Origin: Tolypeutes matacus | Taxonomy: Eukaryota > Chordata > Mammalia > Cingulata > Chlamyphoridae | Reading direction: 5' to 3' | DNA length: 64,000 nt | NCBI GenBank assembly: GCA_026826555.1 | Contig: JAKSZT010053881.1 | Location: 9,795,485 to 9,859,484, forward strand | Part shown: in pieces, positions 1-11,221 of the stretch | Layout: each line of letters begins with the position of its first letter | Numbering within the stretch: position 1 is the first letter of the stretch | The notes under the pieces: model-generated | What the model saw: the letters and a program-made list of their open reading frames with translations, nothing else | Databases searched by the model: none | Told to the model about the DNA's origin: nothing | Translations under genes and position numbers: made by a program

Positions 1-555
1 TTTAAACAGTATTGGTGTTAATTCTTTTAGAAATGCTTGGTAGAACTCACCTGTGAAGCCATATGGTCCTGGACTTTTCTTTGCTGGGAGATTTTTGATG
101 ACGGATTCAATCTCCTTAATTGTGATTGGTTTGTTAAGTTCTTGTATTTCTTGTTGTGTCAGTGTAGGTTGGTTATGAGTTTCTAGAAATTTGTCCATTT
201 CATCTAGGTTGCCTAGTTTGTTGGCATATAGTTTCTCATATTATCCTCTTATGATTCTTTTTATTTCTGTGAGGTCATTTGTAATTTCCCCCCTTTCATT
301 TCTGATTGTATTTATTTGCATCTTCTCTCTTTTTTTCTTTGTTAGTCTAGCAAGGGGTTTGTCAATTTTATTGATCTTCTCAAAGAACCAGCTTTTGGTT
401 TTGTTGGTTTTCTCTATTGTTTTTCTGTTCTCCTTTTCATTTATTTCTGCTCTGATCTTTATTATTTCTTTCCTTCTGCTTCCTTTGGGATTGGTTTGCT
501 GTTCTTTTTCTAGTTTCTCAAGTTGTTCATTTAATTCTTTGAGTTTAGCTCTTTC

Positions 556-1136
556 TTTTTTTTTTTTTTTTTTTTTTACATTTTTTTTAACTTTATTTTG
601 TACATTTAATAATTGAAAACATAAACAATTAAAAACTAAAAAGTAAACACAGATGAATAAATATATACATTTCTCAATTAAATGTAATGGATACATGTAA
701 AATTTTTTTTTTTTAAATCAAACAATATATTACACAATATATTTGGTTCATAGTAATGCATTCATACAGTATTTGTCCTTTTATGTCTGGCTTGCTTCAC
801 TCCACATAATGTCCTCCAGTTTCATCCATGTTGCCATATGCTTTATGACTTCATTTCTTCTTACAGCTGCATAATATTCCATCATGTGAATAGACGACAG
901 TTTGTTTATCCATTCATCTGTTGATGGACACCAGGGTTGTTTCCAACTTTTGGCAATGGTGATTAATGTGGCTATGAACATCGGTGTGCAGATGTCTGTT
1001 CATGTCACTGCTCTCATTTCTTCTAGGTGTATACGCAGTAGTGGTATTACAGGGTCACATGGCAAGTCTATATTCAAGTTCTTTAGGAACTGCCAAACAG
1101 TCCTCCATAGTGGTTGTACCATCCTGCATTCCCACT
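556..1136 (-). mobile_element. 5'-truncated L1 nested in L1 ORF2
   Basis: A T-run at 556-577 (A-tail on the minus strand) is followed by 3' UTR and then the ORF2 C-terminus (MFIATLITIAKSWKQPWCPS, MEYYAAVRRNEVIKHMATWM) at ~780-1050. Flanking host L1 codons ALNAYIKKQ (right) and [11 protein letters not shown] (left) become contiguous if this block is removed. Orientation is the same as the host L1. No convincing TSD survives. Confidence 0.85.
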
Positions 1137-2171
1137 TGTTTTTTAATATAGGCATTTAGGGCTATAAATTTCCCTCTCAAGACTGCCTTCACTGTATCCC
1201 AAAAGTTTTGATACGTTGTATTCTCATTTTCATTTGTCTCAATATATTTACTGATTTCACTTGCAATTTCTTCTTTGACCGAATATTTAGGAGTGTGTTG
1301 TTCAGTCTCCACACATTTGCAAATTTACTTTTTTCCGGTCTGTTATTGATTTCTAGTTTCATTCCATTATGATCTGAGAAGGTGCTTTGTATAATTTCAA
1401 TCTTTTTATATTTATTGAGAGCTGTATTGTGACCTAACATGTGGTCTATTCCTGGAGAAAGATCCATGGGCACTTGAGAAGAAAATATAACCCGCTGAGT
1501 TTGGATGCAGTGTTCTGTATATGTCTGTTAGGTCTAACTTGTTTATCATATTGTTCAAGTTCTCTGTTTCCTTGTTGATCTTCTGTCTAGTTCTATCTAA
1601 TGATGTGAGGAGGGGTGTTGAAGTCTCCAACGATTATTGTAGAAATGTCTATTTCTCCCTTCAGTTTTGCCAGAGTTTGTCTCACATATTTTGGGGCACC
1701 CTGGTTAGGTGCATAGATATTTATGACTGTTATATCTTCCTGGAGAATCGTCCCTTTTATTAATATATAATGGCCTTCCACATCTCTTATCACTTTTTTG
1801 CATCTAAAGTCTGTTTTGTCTGATATTAGTATAGCTACCCCTGCTCTTTTCTGTTTACTGTTCGCGTGGAGTATCTTTTTCAAACCTTTTACTTTTAGCC
1901 GGTTTGTATGCTTGGGTCTGAGGTGACCCAAGCAGCATATGGATGGCTCATGTTTTTTTATCCGTTCTGTCAGCTGTATCTTTTGATTGGGGGATTTAAT
2001 CCATTCACATTCAATGATATTACTGAAAATGCACTTTTTATTTCCTCCATTTTATTCTTTGATTTTCATATGTCATCTTATTTTTGTCTCTCTTTTTACT
2101 TTTTTGGTTATCCTTTCTGCTATTCTTTCTTCTATACTCTCCTCCAAGCCTCTCTCTCCTGTCTTTTTCTT

Positions 2172-3120
2172 TCAGGTTCTAAGGCTTCCTTTAATATTTC
2201 CTGCAAAGATGGATTCTTTTTTGCAAACTCTCTTAGTTTCTGCTTGTTTGTGAATACTTTTATATTCACCTTCATATTTGAAGCACAGTTTTGCTGGATA
2301 AAGAATTCTCAGCTGGCAGTTTTTCTCTTTCAGTTTCCTAATTGTATCATACCACTGTCTTCTCGCCTCCATGATTTCTGAAGAGAAATCTGCGCTAAGT
2401 CTACTGGACATCCTTTGTACATGATCGTTTGCTTCTCTCTTGCTGCTCTGAGAATTTTCTCTTTATCTTTGACATTTGACATTCTGAGTAGTATGTGTCT
2501 TGGCGTAGGTCTATTTGGATTTATTCTGATTGGGTTAGGGTGTACTTCTTGGACATGTAAGTTCATTTCTTTCATGAGAGTTGGGAAATTTTCAGCTGTT
2601 ATTTCCTCAAATACTCTTTCTGCCCCTTTTCCTTTCTCTTACCCTTCTGGAACTCCCATGACACTTATGTTGTTGCATTTTGTGTTGTCATTCAACTCCC
2701 TGAGCCCCTGCTCAATTTTTTCCGTTCTTTTCTCTCTCTGTTCTTTCTCTCTTCAATTTTAGCTGCTCTGTCTTCGGTATCACTTATTCTTTCTTCTATC
2801 ATTTCAAGTCTGCTTTTGTATACCTCAAATGTATTTTTTACTTCACCTATTGTGTCTTTCATTCCCATGAACTCCGTTACTTTTCTGTTCATGATTTCAA
2901 ATTCTTCTTTTTGTTCACTCAGTGACTTCTTGATGTCATTTATCTCTTTAACTATATTGTCTTTCATCTCATTAATTTGATTTTGGAAATTTGTGCTCAT
3001 CTCACTGATCAGTTCTCTCAAATTCTGCATCTCTTCTGGGACTTTGCTGTATTCATTTTCGTGGGCCATGTCTTCTATTTTCTTAGTATGGCTCGTAATT
3101 TTTTGCTGGTGCTTAGGCAT
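2172..3120 (-). pseudogene. L1 ORF1 (decayed)
   Basis: Starts MPKHQQKITSHTKK. Residues 1-142 are open and form a Glu/Lys-rich coiled coil (EEMQNLRELISEM onward). The RNA-binding part (NPIRINPNRPTPRHILLRM ... DKEKILRAAREK) and the C-terminal part (KEKNCQLRILYPAKLCFKYE) lie in two other frames, so at least two frameshifts separate the domains. ORF1p is the L1 RNA chaperone. Confidence 0.88.
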
Positions 3121-4215
3121 CTGGTTAGGTGTATTTTACTTAGATGCTCTCTCTCTTTCTCTTTTATGGGGTTTTAGTGGCAGGAGGCTGTGAGTTACCA
3201 CAGCTCTTTGATTTTTGGCTCAACCTTGATTGTTAGGATTGTTCTGCTAGTTGCTCAAAACTGGGCACTGGACCCAGTAATTGGTTGTAGAGTCATTTCC
3301 TAGGGCCTTGGGCAGGGAGGCTATAGAGGCCAGGAAAGCCTCTCCTAGTTATTAATTTTCTTATGTGCACTTCCTTAGTCTGCCACGAGATGGCGCATGT
3401 TGGCAGCTCTCAATTCAATGCCTGGTTAGCGTGTATTTGTTGTGACACAGACCAGATCAATGTGATAGAGCCTCCTGTCTGGGGGCTAAGCCTTGTAATT
3501 CAAACTTTCTGACACAGTTCTCCAGACTTCTCTGGTAGTGCCCCCCTTTTCCCAGCTAGGGAATATTTCCACTCCCTTCTGAATCCTCAAAATCAATCCC
3601 TGTTAGAGGAGGAGATTGGGAGGTTTGTATATCTTTAGCCCCTTGCAGGCTCCAAGGCAAACAGTGGCGGAGCCCCTCCCGGCCTGGAAGGGCTCTCAGG
3701 ACAGGGCAGACGAAACCTGGAAGTCAAAAGTAGGGTCAGCTCCAGGCTCTCTCTCCCCTCTCCTGTGGAGTCCTCAATAATTAGTCCAGGCTAGAAGAGA
3801 GGACGGTTGCAAGGGTCGGATTTCTCCCGTACTTCATAGGCTCCCAGGGCAAACCGCCGTGTGGAAGGGTCCGTGGGGCTCCGCAGCCCAAATTTACAGG
3901 TCAGAACCTGAGTCAGCCTAAGGCTGTGTCCCTCTCTCTCCCTTTTCTGGGAGTGGTAGATCCCTGAAGCCCCCTTTGTCTGTGGTTGCACGCCCAGAGG
4001 CCCGAGAATTCTGAAGAGTGTGGGGGAGGGTGCCGGCAGCGGCAGAAGCTGCTACTTCCAACTTCGGTTCTGTCGTCGCGATTTCCCTCTTCTGTCCCTC
4101 TGTCTTCTGGGTGGTGTGCAGCCTTCACCTGGTGACCTAAACCCTAGAAGATCTTTTTTGGGGCTGTTTCAGCATGTCCTACAGCTATTTTTCTGGAGAA
4201 GAGATTCCCGTGTCT

Positions 4216-5013
4216 TAATAGGCACCTTTTTGTTTATCTCTCTTTTTTTCCCCTCAATTTTTAATGTTTCTTTCACTAAAGCTGCCCATCACCTCCTCAC
4301 CCCTTTCACCGCAACATTGGTCTAATCCCCACTGTTCAGAGCAGTATTTCCTTACGTTATCCTTAACTTTGTTTCCAGAGGTATCTTCACTTCCTTTTAG
4401 CCTACTGTGCTGTCATCATCTGTTTCAACTGTTTAAAAAACATTTATTAAACCACCTTTCCTGCCATCTGTATTTTCTTCCAGTACAGTTATTTAATACT
4501 TTTTTTCACTAGTTTAAAATAATTCTTCCCTCTTACCTTTTCCTAAAATCTCACCATCCTATGTTTGGAATATCCATTCCCCATCCCCCATCCCCAACAT
4601 GGAGCTCTGTCATTTTATATTTGTGGTTCTTGAAATTCTGCCTCATCTCTAAGCTCTTGCTAAAAAAAAGAAAAATGAACATGGCCTTGGTTTCCCTAAT
4701 ATAAATAATTTAATTAACATTCAAAGTGTTTATTATGTGCTTAGTACTTTGTAGGCTACTCTCAGCCACAAAACCCAAACCTAGTTTAAGGAACTTTATA
4801 TTTCATTAGGATGGCAAGACATAGATACGAATGAAACAGATTCATACTGGTTCTACTGGAGACCTATCGGTTAGTGAGGTTAGGCCTTTTTACAATGAGA
4901 AATTGTAAGTAAAGTTGAGAAAACAAACTCATAGGAGTGGGTTGGGGTGTTGGAAACACAGAGTGGGAACATTAACTCATTTGAAGTACAGGGTGTGTTT
5001 TGGAACTGGGATG
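4216..5013. other. RPAP2 intron, no gene seen
   Basis: AT-rich intron sequence between the L1 5' end and a DAS SINE. Pyrimidine-rich at 4230-4520. No exon or RNA gene recognised. Confidence 0.6.
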
Positions 5014-5027
5014 CCATTAAATGTTTT

Positions 5028-5364
5028 GCTTTTTTTAAGATATTTTATTTTTTTTATTTTTCCCCACCCCCTCATTGTTTGTACTTGCTGTGTCTATTCA
5101 TCTTCCTTGTTTCTTTAGGAGGCACTGGGAACCGAACCCGGAACCTCCGATATGGGAGGGAGGTGCCTAATCGCTTGAGCGACTTCCATTCCCTGCTTTG
5201 TTGTGTTTCTCATTGTGTTTTTCTTCTTGTGTCTCTTGTTATGTCAGCTTGCTGCACCTGCCTGTCAAGCCAGCTCACTGTCTTCTTTAGGAGTTACCCG
5301 GAACCAAACCAGGGACCTCCCACGTGGTAGGCGGGAGCTCAATTGCTTGAGCCACATCTGCTTC
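5028..5364 (-). mobile_element. DAS SINE, dimeric form, antisense
   Basis: Reverse complement of a tRNA-like head (GGAAGCAGATGTGGCTCAAGC) with a second head-like unit near 5180. T-rich left end. CCATTAAATGTTTT occurs at 5014-5027 and 5365-5378 as a perfect TSD. Confidence 0.9.
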
Positions 5365-5378
5365 CCATTAAATGTTTT

Positions 5379-6621
5379 TTGAGCAGAGTTTAACCTGTCC
5401 TTGGTGTACAAGATAAATTGAAAGAAAAAAAAAATCGTAATTAAAGAGCTGAAATTGTCTTTAGAGATAATTTAGTTGAACCTCTTTATTAATAGCTCAT
5501 AAAATTAAGTGTGTTGCTTAAGCTGGTGATACATTATAAAATAGTCCATAATTATACTAATCATATTTCACTTGAGTTGAAGGAACCAGAGTAATCTATA
5601 AATATACATTTGTGTCATTGAATATAGTATAACAATAGCCCTTGTTTATAAATAATATTTGTCAATTTGTAACAATAGTATCTTTTCTATCTGGATGCAT
5701 CAGTATTAATTTAATTTCTAAATTAGGGACAGGGATTATTGTCAGTGTTATTTAATGAGTCCACTAGAGGTCACTGGCTTTTCACAGAGAATGTTTGATT
5801 TTTTTACATGTGCTAATGGTAAGAGTTCTAGAACTCTGTATTCTTTTAGCTGTTGCACATTAAGCTCTACAGAAAGGTAATACTTTAAAGAAAGTCTGTT
5901 CATAAATGGTGTAGATTACAACATTCAGAACCCATCTTCCTTTAAAGGGGAAAAAATGGTTTCTTTCGCATGACAGCATTTAGTATATAAAGCACAAATA
6001 GTTTTATTAGCTTAAAGTGGGTCATCATAATAAATAATAAATTGTATCATGCTATGTTTTAGAATAAAAGTAAATTTAAAAATACATTAAAAGAACTAGA
6101 TACCTTATTGCAATGACTTTCAAACTTTTTGACCACTGTAATAAATACATTTTACATTATGACCCAATATATACATAAACAAAACTGAAACTAAGGTCTT
6201 ATGAAACAAAAATGTATCTTTACTACATGAAATGCCTCTAATTACTCTATTGCTTTTTTAAAATGCTAGTGGCACGTCACTAAATTTGTGTGTCTTGATC
6301 TGCAGTTTGAAGGGTACTGATTTGTTGGATCTAGCTCAAATTTGTAGTTGTTTTTTATAGGAAAGTTTCTTACCCACAGTAGGCTTCAGTTTCCTCACTT
6401 GTAAAGTAGAAAAGTTGTATTTAACCTCTTAAGTTCCCTTAAATTCTATTGTTTTACAGTTTATGTCAATCATGTCTTTAGTCATTACTACAGTAGTGAA
6501 ACTTTTCTGGATAAGGAAATGTGTTACTTATAAAAATAATTAAAACTGAAATTACTAGCATAAGACTAGGGAAATATTTACTACCTTGTAAGGAAGTTTG
6601 TCTCATTTAAATACTTACAAT
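5379..6621. other. RPAP2 intron, mostly unannotated
   Basis: AT-rich intron sequence. A short MIR-like piece (cagtttcctcacttgtaaa) is visible around 6365-6440. Nothing else recognised. Confidence 0.5.
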
Positions 6622-6637
6622 AAAAGCCACTGACTTA

Positions 6638-7079
6638 GGGGGGCGGATGTGGCTCAAATGATTGGGCGTCCGTCTGCCATATGGAGGGACCTGGGTTCGA
6701 TCCCTGGGACCTCCCGGTAAAATAAAAAAATATATATATATAGAAAGCGCATGGGCTGCCAGGCTCTTTGTGCTGCTGAGCCGTCGGGCCCCGGGAGCCA
6801 TGCAGCAGGATGATGACGTAACGGGAGAGACAGGACATGATGCTCCGAAAGCTCCAGAAGCCAGGAGCTGAGGTGGCGCAGGCAGCAGAATACCTCTCTC
6901 CTACATCAGAGGTCTCCAGGATCGAATCCTGGTAAAGACTAGAGGAGGAGGATGAGAAGAGATGGCAGGAAACAGACACAAAGAATTGCCCAGCGAATGG
7001 ACACAAAAACAGCAAATGGGGAAGGGGGGGTTTAAAATGGATAAAGTAAATAAATAAATCTTTTAAAAAAAAAAAAAAA
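6638..7079 (+). mobile_element. DAS SINE, long form (~440 bp)
   Basis: Head GGGGCGGATGTGGCTCAAATG, B-box-like GGGTTCGATCCC, a GC-rich middle, a second tRNA-like half (gagctgaggtggcgcaggca ... ggatcgaatcctgg), then an AATAAATAAATC tail and A-run. Perfect 16-bp TSD AAAAGCCACTGACTTA at 6622-6637 and 7080-7095. Confidence 0.93.
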
Positions 7080-7367
7080 AAAAGCCACTGACTTAAATAA
7101 TTTGAACTCTTTAGACTACAATGAAGACTGATAGACTGGTTCAGAGTTTGTAACCAGTGAAGAAAAACCAGGCATGCTTTAGGATATGTTTTGAACAATT
7201 TGAAGGTGACATCTTGAGAGATACCAAGATCTTACACACTATTTGGAAAAAGAATATTGTATGTGACCCAGTTTGGTCTTTCTTATCGTGAAAGCTAATG
7301 TAAATGTATTCACCAGATTCTACAATACCAAAACCTAATAGTGTCCCTTAAAACTTGATATTACTTT

Positions 7368-7409
7368 TTTTGTTTGGTTTGGTTTATTTTTATTTATTTA
7401 TTTTTGTTG
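7368..7409 (-). mobile_element. Tail-only retro-insertion (~42 bp)
   Basis: The 13-mer TTGATATTACTTT at 7355-7367 is repeated at 7410-7422. It flanks a T-rich stretch that reads AATAAATAAATAAA on the minus strand, like a DAS tail. This looks like an insertion truncated almost to its A-tail. Confidence 0.65.
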
Positions 7410-7422
7410 TTGATATTACTTT

Positions 7423-8900
7423 ATACCACAGGTAGTAAGCTCTAGCCTTATTACCTCATTAGTACAGATAGATTTTTAAAAGATTAAGAAAAATTCATGA
7501 ATTCTTACTCCACATTTACATGGAGACTTTGGAGTCTGAAAAGTCCATGGAGGTTTTCTAGTCCCTCATTTTTATTGTTAAGTTATGAAAAAATATCCGG
7601 AGTGTAACTCTAATGCCATGGAGAGCAACTTAGCTTCTCACAAAAGGTTGCCTAATGACCTATTAATGACAAAACATTGCCCTAGATGGCCTGGTTAATG
7701 ATGCAGTATGATGCTTCTCATGTTAGTTAGAAAATTTTCACCCACTTGGTGGCCAGAAAGATATAGTTTTGATTCTCAGAGACAGTGTGCTCAATTAGAT
7801 AGTCATATAGCTGCATTTATAAATCCTGTTTGGTTGAATGTAGGCTCTGACAAACCTTTGAAGGAGGAAAGTTTCTTGAAATGTAACCTAAAAAAATCAG
7901 GAGTTAAATCTAAGAAGAAGGACAAGTGTTGATAAACCTCAAATTATGATTTTAAAAATCATAAAATTGGGGTGAATGGTTAATGCTGACAGAGCTAAAA
8001 GCGCCATCATGTGGCCCAGACTAGGGGATTTTCCCACATTGCTTCTTAGCAATAAACATAGTATAATCTCAGAGTTGCGGAAGCCAAAAACCTCTGCAGA
8101 ACAACTTCTATAACCTCTTCCTGAACAGCCACCTCTGTTTTTTGGTATACAGAATAAAAGTTTCCTGAAACAGATTTTAAAATGTCTCAAATTATATTTG
8201 AAAAATTCCCACTACGGGGGGGGAATTGTAGACTGATGTTTCTGTTGGTTTATGCATTGACATCTGTCTGTACATGCATAGTTTTTTTTGTTTGTTTGTT
8301 TTTTTCTGATGTAAGAAGTTATTTCTAGTTTTAGATTTACTTTGCTAAGCTAAAAATTAATCATCTTGATATATACTTTAGTGAAAATAATAAGATGAAA
8401 TGTTTAAGAACCAGATTGAATGTATTCTTTAATATGATTACTTGCTTTTGTTTTTTAAATTGAGCTTCCAGAATTATCTCCAGGGCAGTGCAAACTGCAT
8501 AGAAGGGAATGGAGGATACTTGGAGTAACCTTTAAAAGCAAAAAGAGTTTGAATTGTGTTTATGGAAGGATGTAAAAGAAAGCAGTGTATCTTGATGGCA
8601 GTTTATCTTGATGCTTCTTGATATCTAAAACAGCACATAACAAAGCAAACTGAAGTTTTATATTAAATCTTTCATCTAATACTCCAGAAAACCCAAATCT
8701 AATTTTTTAGTGTCAGGTACCATTCTCCATTTTATAGATTGGGAATCAGGGAAGGTTTATCTTTTTATCTAGAAACAGTGTTCAGTGTAGTTCTCTCTAA
8801 AGTCAGAACAAGGAAACAAGGGAGAGGAAAGTAGTGGTTTATAAAATTTGTTGAGTTCGTAAGGCAGGCACTAAGCAATGGTGGTGTCCTCATACTTTTT
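7423..8900. other. RPAP2 intron, no feature
   Basis: AT-rich intron. Open frames at 7708-7932 and 7939-8190 have no recognisable product, no splice context and no codon bias I can see. Confidence 0.5.
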
Positions 8901-8914
8901 TGGGTCTTTGTTCA

Positions 8915-9125
8915 GACCTTAATTAGAAGCAGTATGTTGTAGTACAGAAAACTTGGGCCTTGAAATCAGACCAAAGTTCAAATTCTAGATATATTACCTG
9001 TGAGCTGTGTGATCATAGGAAATCTATTAACCCTAAAGTTTAATAAAAGTAATAAATTGTCTGAGAATTAAGTGAAATAATGTATTAAACAACCTATAAT
9101 ATAGTAGGCACTTAGTATAGGCTAA
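8915..9125 (+). repeat. MIR SINE
   Basis: MIR-like order: 'acttgggccttgaaatcag ... tgtgagctgtgtgatc ... ctgagaattaagtgaaataatg ... agtaggcacttagta'. Heavily diverged and without a tail, as expected for this ancient mammalian SINE. Confidence 0.75.
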
Positions 9126-9264
9126 TTTTTCCCTTACCTTCTTTAGAGTTTGAATTTTCTTTAATTAGTGTTTTTCTGAAAAATACCAAATTGGATAGCT
9201 GGGGATTTCTTGTAAAACTGTCTTAAGTTGTATTCAGAATAATGTTTACATTTTGATTCCCCCC

Positions 9265-9565
9265 TAATTCAGCCAGACTTGGACCTCATTCTTATATGGA
9301 ACTATTCTGTCTCCAAGATCTTAAAAGAAGAGCTTCCCGTCTCTGACCACAACCTCTATCTCTTCTACAGCTATCACTCCTGTGTCTGCTTTGTGACCTT
9401 ATTTTGACCTCCTGTCTTGGCCCTAGCTCTGTTCTAGGTTGTCAGACTCTTATTAGATTTATTTTCTTGAGCTCCACAGTCAGCAGTTACAATATTGCCC
9501 TCTCAAATAGTCCCAAGTTCTCCACCCCATCCTGTTACCTTCTGTCATGTCTACCTTTCCAAATT
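9265..9565 (+). repeat. Possible ancient LINE endonuclease fragment
   Basis: One frame reads PDLDLILIWNYSVSKILKEE then LPVSDHNLYLF, which has the SDHN motif of LINE endonucleases. Too decayed to assign to L2, CR1 or another clade. Confidence 0.35.
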
Positions 9566-9649
9566 CCCCTTATCCTTTTACTCCATGCTCAGGCTGCTGA
9601 ACATTTTATTGGGAAAAATTTTCAAATAAAACTATTAACACTTTAGATA

Positions 9650-9860
9650 AGCTGTCTCCTTTATTTCAATCCTCATAGCATCCCCAAGGAAGTATTATAT
9701 TAACCATTTATGGGTAGTGGAATTGAGATTTAGAAATTTATTGACTCATCCCAAGAGTACTTGGTTCGTATATAGAGATTTAGGTTTTAAATCCAAGTCT
9801 TCCTGGCACCAAAGCCTGCACACTTTGCACAGCTGTGGTCTTGTTCCAGTGCATTCTTTC
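9650..9860 (+). repeat. MIR/L2-tail-like repeat
   Basis: Shows the core 'cctcatagcatccccaaggaagtatta ... ttgagatttagaaatttattgactcatcc ... tttaaatccaagtctt', matching the shared MIR/L2 3' motif in diverged form. Confidence 0.6.
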
Positions 9861-9869
9861 TGGTTTCAA

Positions 9870-11028
9870 CTGTTTACTCGCAATTTTTACTTTGTTTCTT
9901 ATTGACTACCAAATACACTCAGACCTTCTCTCCTCTCCATAAACCTTGAACCCAACTCTCAAACCATAGTAATTTAGCCTCCTAATTGACTTATACGATT
10001 GAGGGCATCCTACAGAATTCCTTCAATTTTCTTAATATGCTCTCCCATTCTCTTCCCCTTGTTAACGTAGTACTGTCCTCTGTGTTACTGTTTCTATTCT
10101 CTCTTGAGGGTCATGTTTTATGATTTATTCCTATTATTCCTCCTTCAAGCTCTCCTTTCCTATGGACTCTTTTTCTTCTACTTAAAAAAAAAAAACAAAA
10201 CTAAAAATATTTCCATTCGATTTAGCAGATTGATGGTAATTGGTGATCTTAGAAAGAGCCGTATCAGGGCAGAAAAGCGCACAGATTCCAGTAGGCAGAG
10301 AGTTGATTTGATGACTAAATAGAAGACAAGGCATTAAAAATGATAAGCTCAGACTTCTATATAGACACCTTACAATGAAAGGGGGAAAGGGCTGTAATTG
10401 AAAGACAGGCTTTTTAAAAGATGGGATAGATTTAAACATGATTACATGCTAAAAGGAAAGAAAAGAAAGGGAAAGGTTTGTTGAATAAGATTCATAGGAT
10501 AAGCCTCAAATGCTTTTATATACAAACTGTATTGTATATAAATATATAGTACTTATATATTTATAGGGCCAGCTGAATATTGCATAGCACAGTTTTTCCT
10601 AGAGTTACCTGGTCTACATGTTCAAATCCATACTACAATACAGCTGCTTTCTCAGAAATTAAGGCAAAAAAATCCTATTGACAATATAAGGGAAAATATA
10701 AGAGAATTATAAAACATCTCTCAAGGAGCTTATAGTCTAGTTGAGAAACCATATTTAACAAAAATAAAGTAAAACATTCAGGTAATAGTTCTAGTAGTAG
10801 ACCATAAAGGAGTACATATACATTAATTGTGTAGACAGTGATGACGCTGAAATTAGAGAAGGAAGTGATTACATTAGCCTGGGTTAGTCAGGGAAAACTT
10901 TATTGGGCTAGTATAATTTTAACTTAGCCCTGAAGTATGAGTAAATTTTGGATAAGAGAAGAGACTAACCCAGGCTTCTTGTTGGTGAGTGTCACAATAC
11001 TTTGTCCTTTTAACTTTTTTTCCTTACA
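9870..11028. other. RPAP2 intron; possible L2 remnant
   Basis: No exon found. About 10715-10960 (ctcaaggagcttatagtcta ... ccctgaagtatgag) resembles a weathered L2 3' fragment. The remainder is unassigned. Confidence 0.4.
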
Positions 11029-11038
11029 GAACTATTCT

Positions 11039-11069
11039 TTTTTTCTTTTCTTTTTTTTAAAATTTTTCT
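11039..11069 (-). mobile_element. Second tail-only retro-insertion (~31 bp)
   Basis: GAACTATTCT at 11029-11038 and 11070-11079 flanks an almost pure T/C tract, about 115 bp upstream of the RPAP2 microexon's acceptor. The repeat is short, so slippage is possible. Confidence 0.45.
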
Positions 11070-11185
11070 GAACTATTCTCTTTTAAATATATTTTCTATC
11101 CCATGTAGTGTAATAAACACTGTGTTTGACATGTCAGTTGCTCTGTCTCTCCTTTCAATTTTCTATTTCTGTGTTTTTGTCACAG

Positions 11186-11221
11186 GTATCCTGATTTTCA
11201 GCTGCTAAAGGAAGGACAAAG
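11186..11221 (+). CDS. RPAP2: RPAP2 internal microexon (36 nt)
   Basis: RPAP2 (RNA polymerase II-associated protein 2, related to yeast Rtr1) binds Pol II and is described as a CTD Ser5 phosphatase and Pol II assembly/import factor. This exon is too short to appear as an ORF. A pyrimidine-rich tract ending in cacag precedes 11186, and the donor gtatgg starts at 11222. The first base completes a codon from an upstream exon outside the window, then 11 codons read YPDFQLLKEGQ, and the last two bases (AG) join the T at 12817 to make Ser. Recalled mammalian RPAP2 has HPDFQLLKEEQSG here, just after the N-terminal zinc-binding region. Length, phase and both splice sites agree. The alternative of a chance match is unlikely because the join continues into the next exon without a break. 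Confidence 0.9.

Larger units (their letters stand above)
1..4215 (-). mobile_element. L1 LINE, antisense, runs off left edge
   Basis: On the minus strand: 5' UTR (~4215-3121), ORF1 (3120-2172), ORF2 from about 2050. ORF2 shows the endonuclease start (SLNVNGLN near 2000), the VGDFNTPP motif (~1610), SDHNGMKLEIN (~1360), then [18 protein letters not shown] (~1200). After a nested insertion it resumes with [17 protein letters not shown] and KSPGPYGFTGEFYQ, the start of the RT region, near position 50. ORF1 and ORF2 each need several frame changes, so the element is dead. The 5' UTR is relatively CpG-rich, which suggests it is not very old. Confidence 0.93.

Noticed and set aside
191..616. Hydrophobic Phe/Ser-rich 141-aa frame, membrane-protein-like
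   Set aside because: It is the antisense of Lys/Glu-rich L1 ORF2.
6635..7198. 187-codon minus-strand frame
   Set aside because: It covers a DAS SINE and its T-run; the frame is the SINE antisense.
1..11185. Upstream RPAP2 exons (zinc-finger region)
   Set aside because: No segment encoding the expected ...PKTPVWVREEE-like sequence was seen, so they are taken to lie left of the window.
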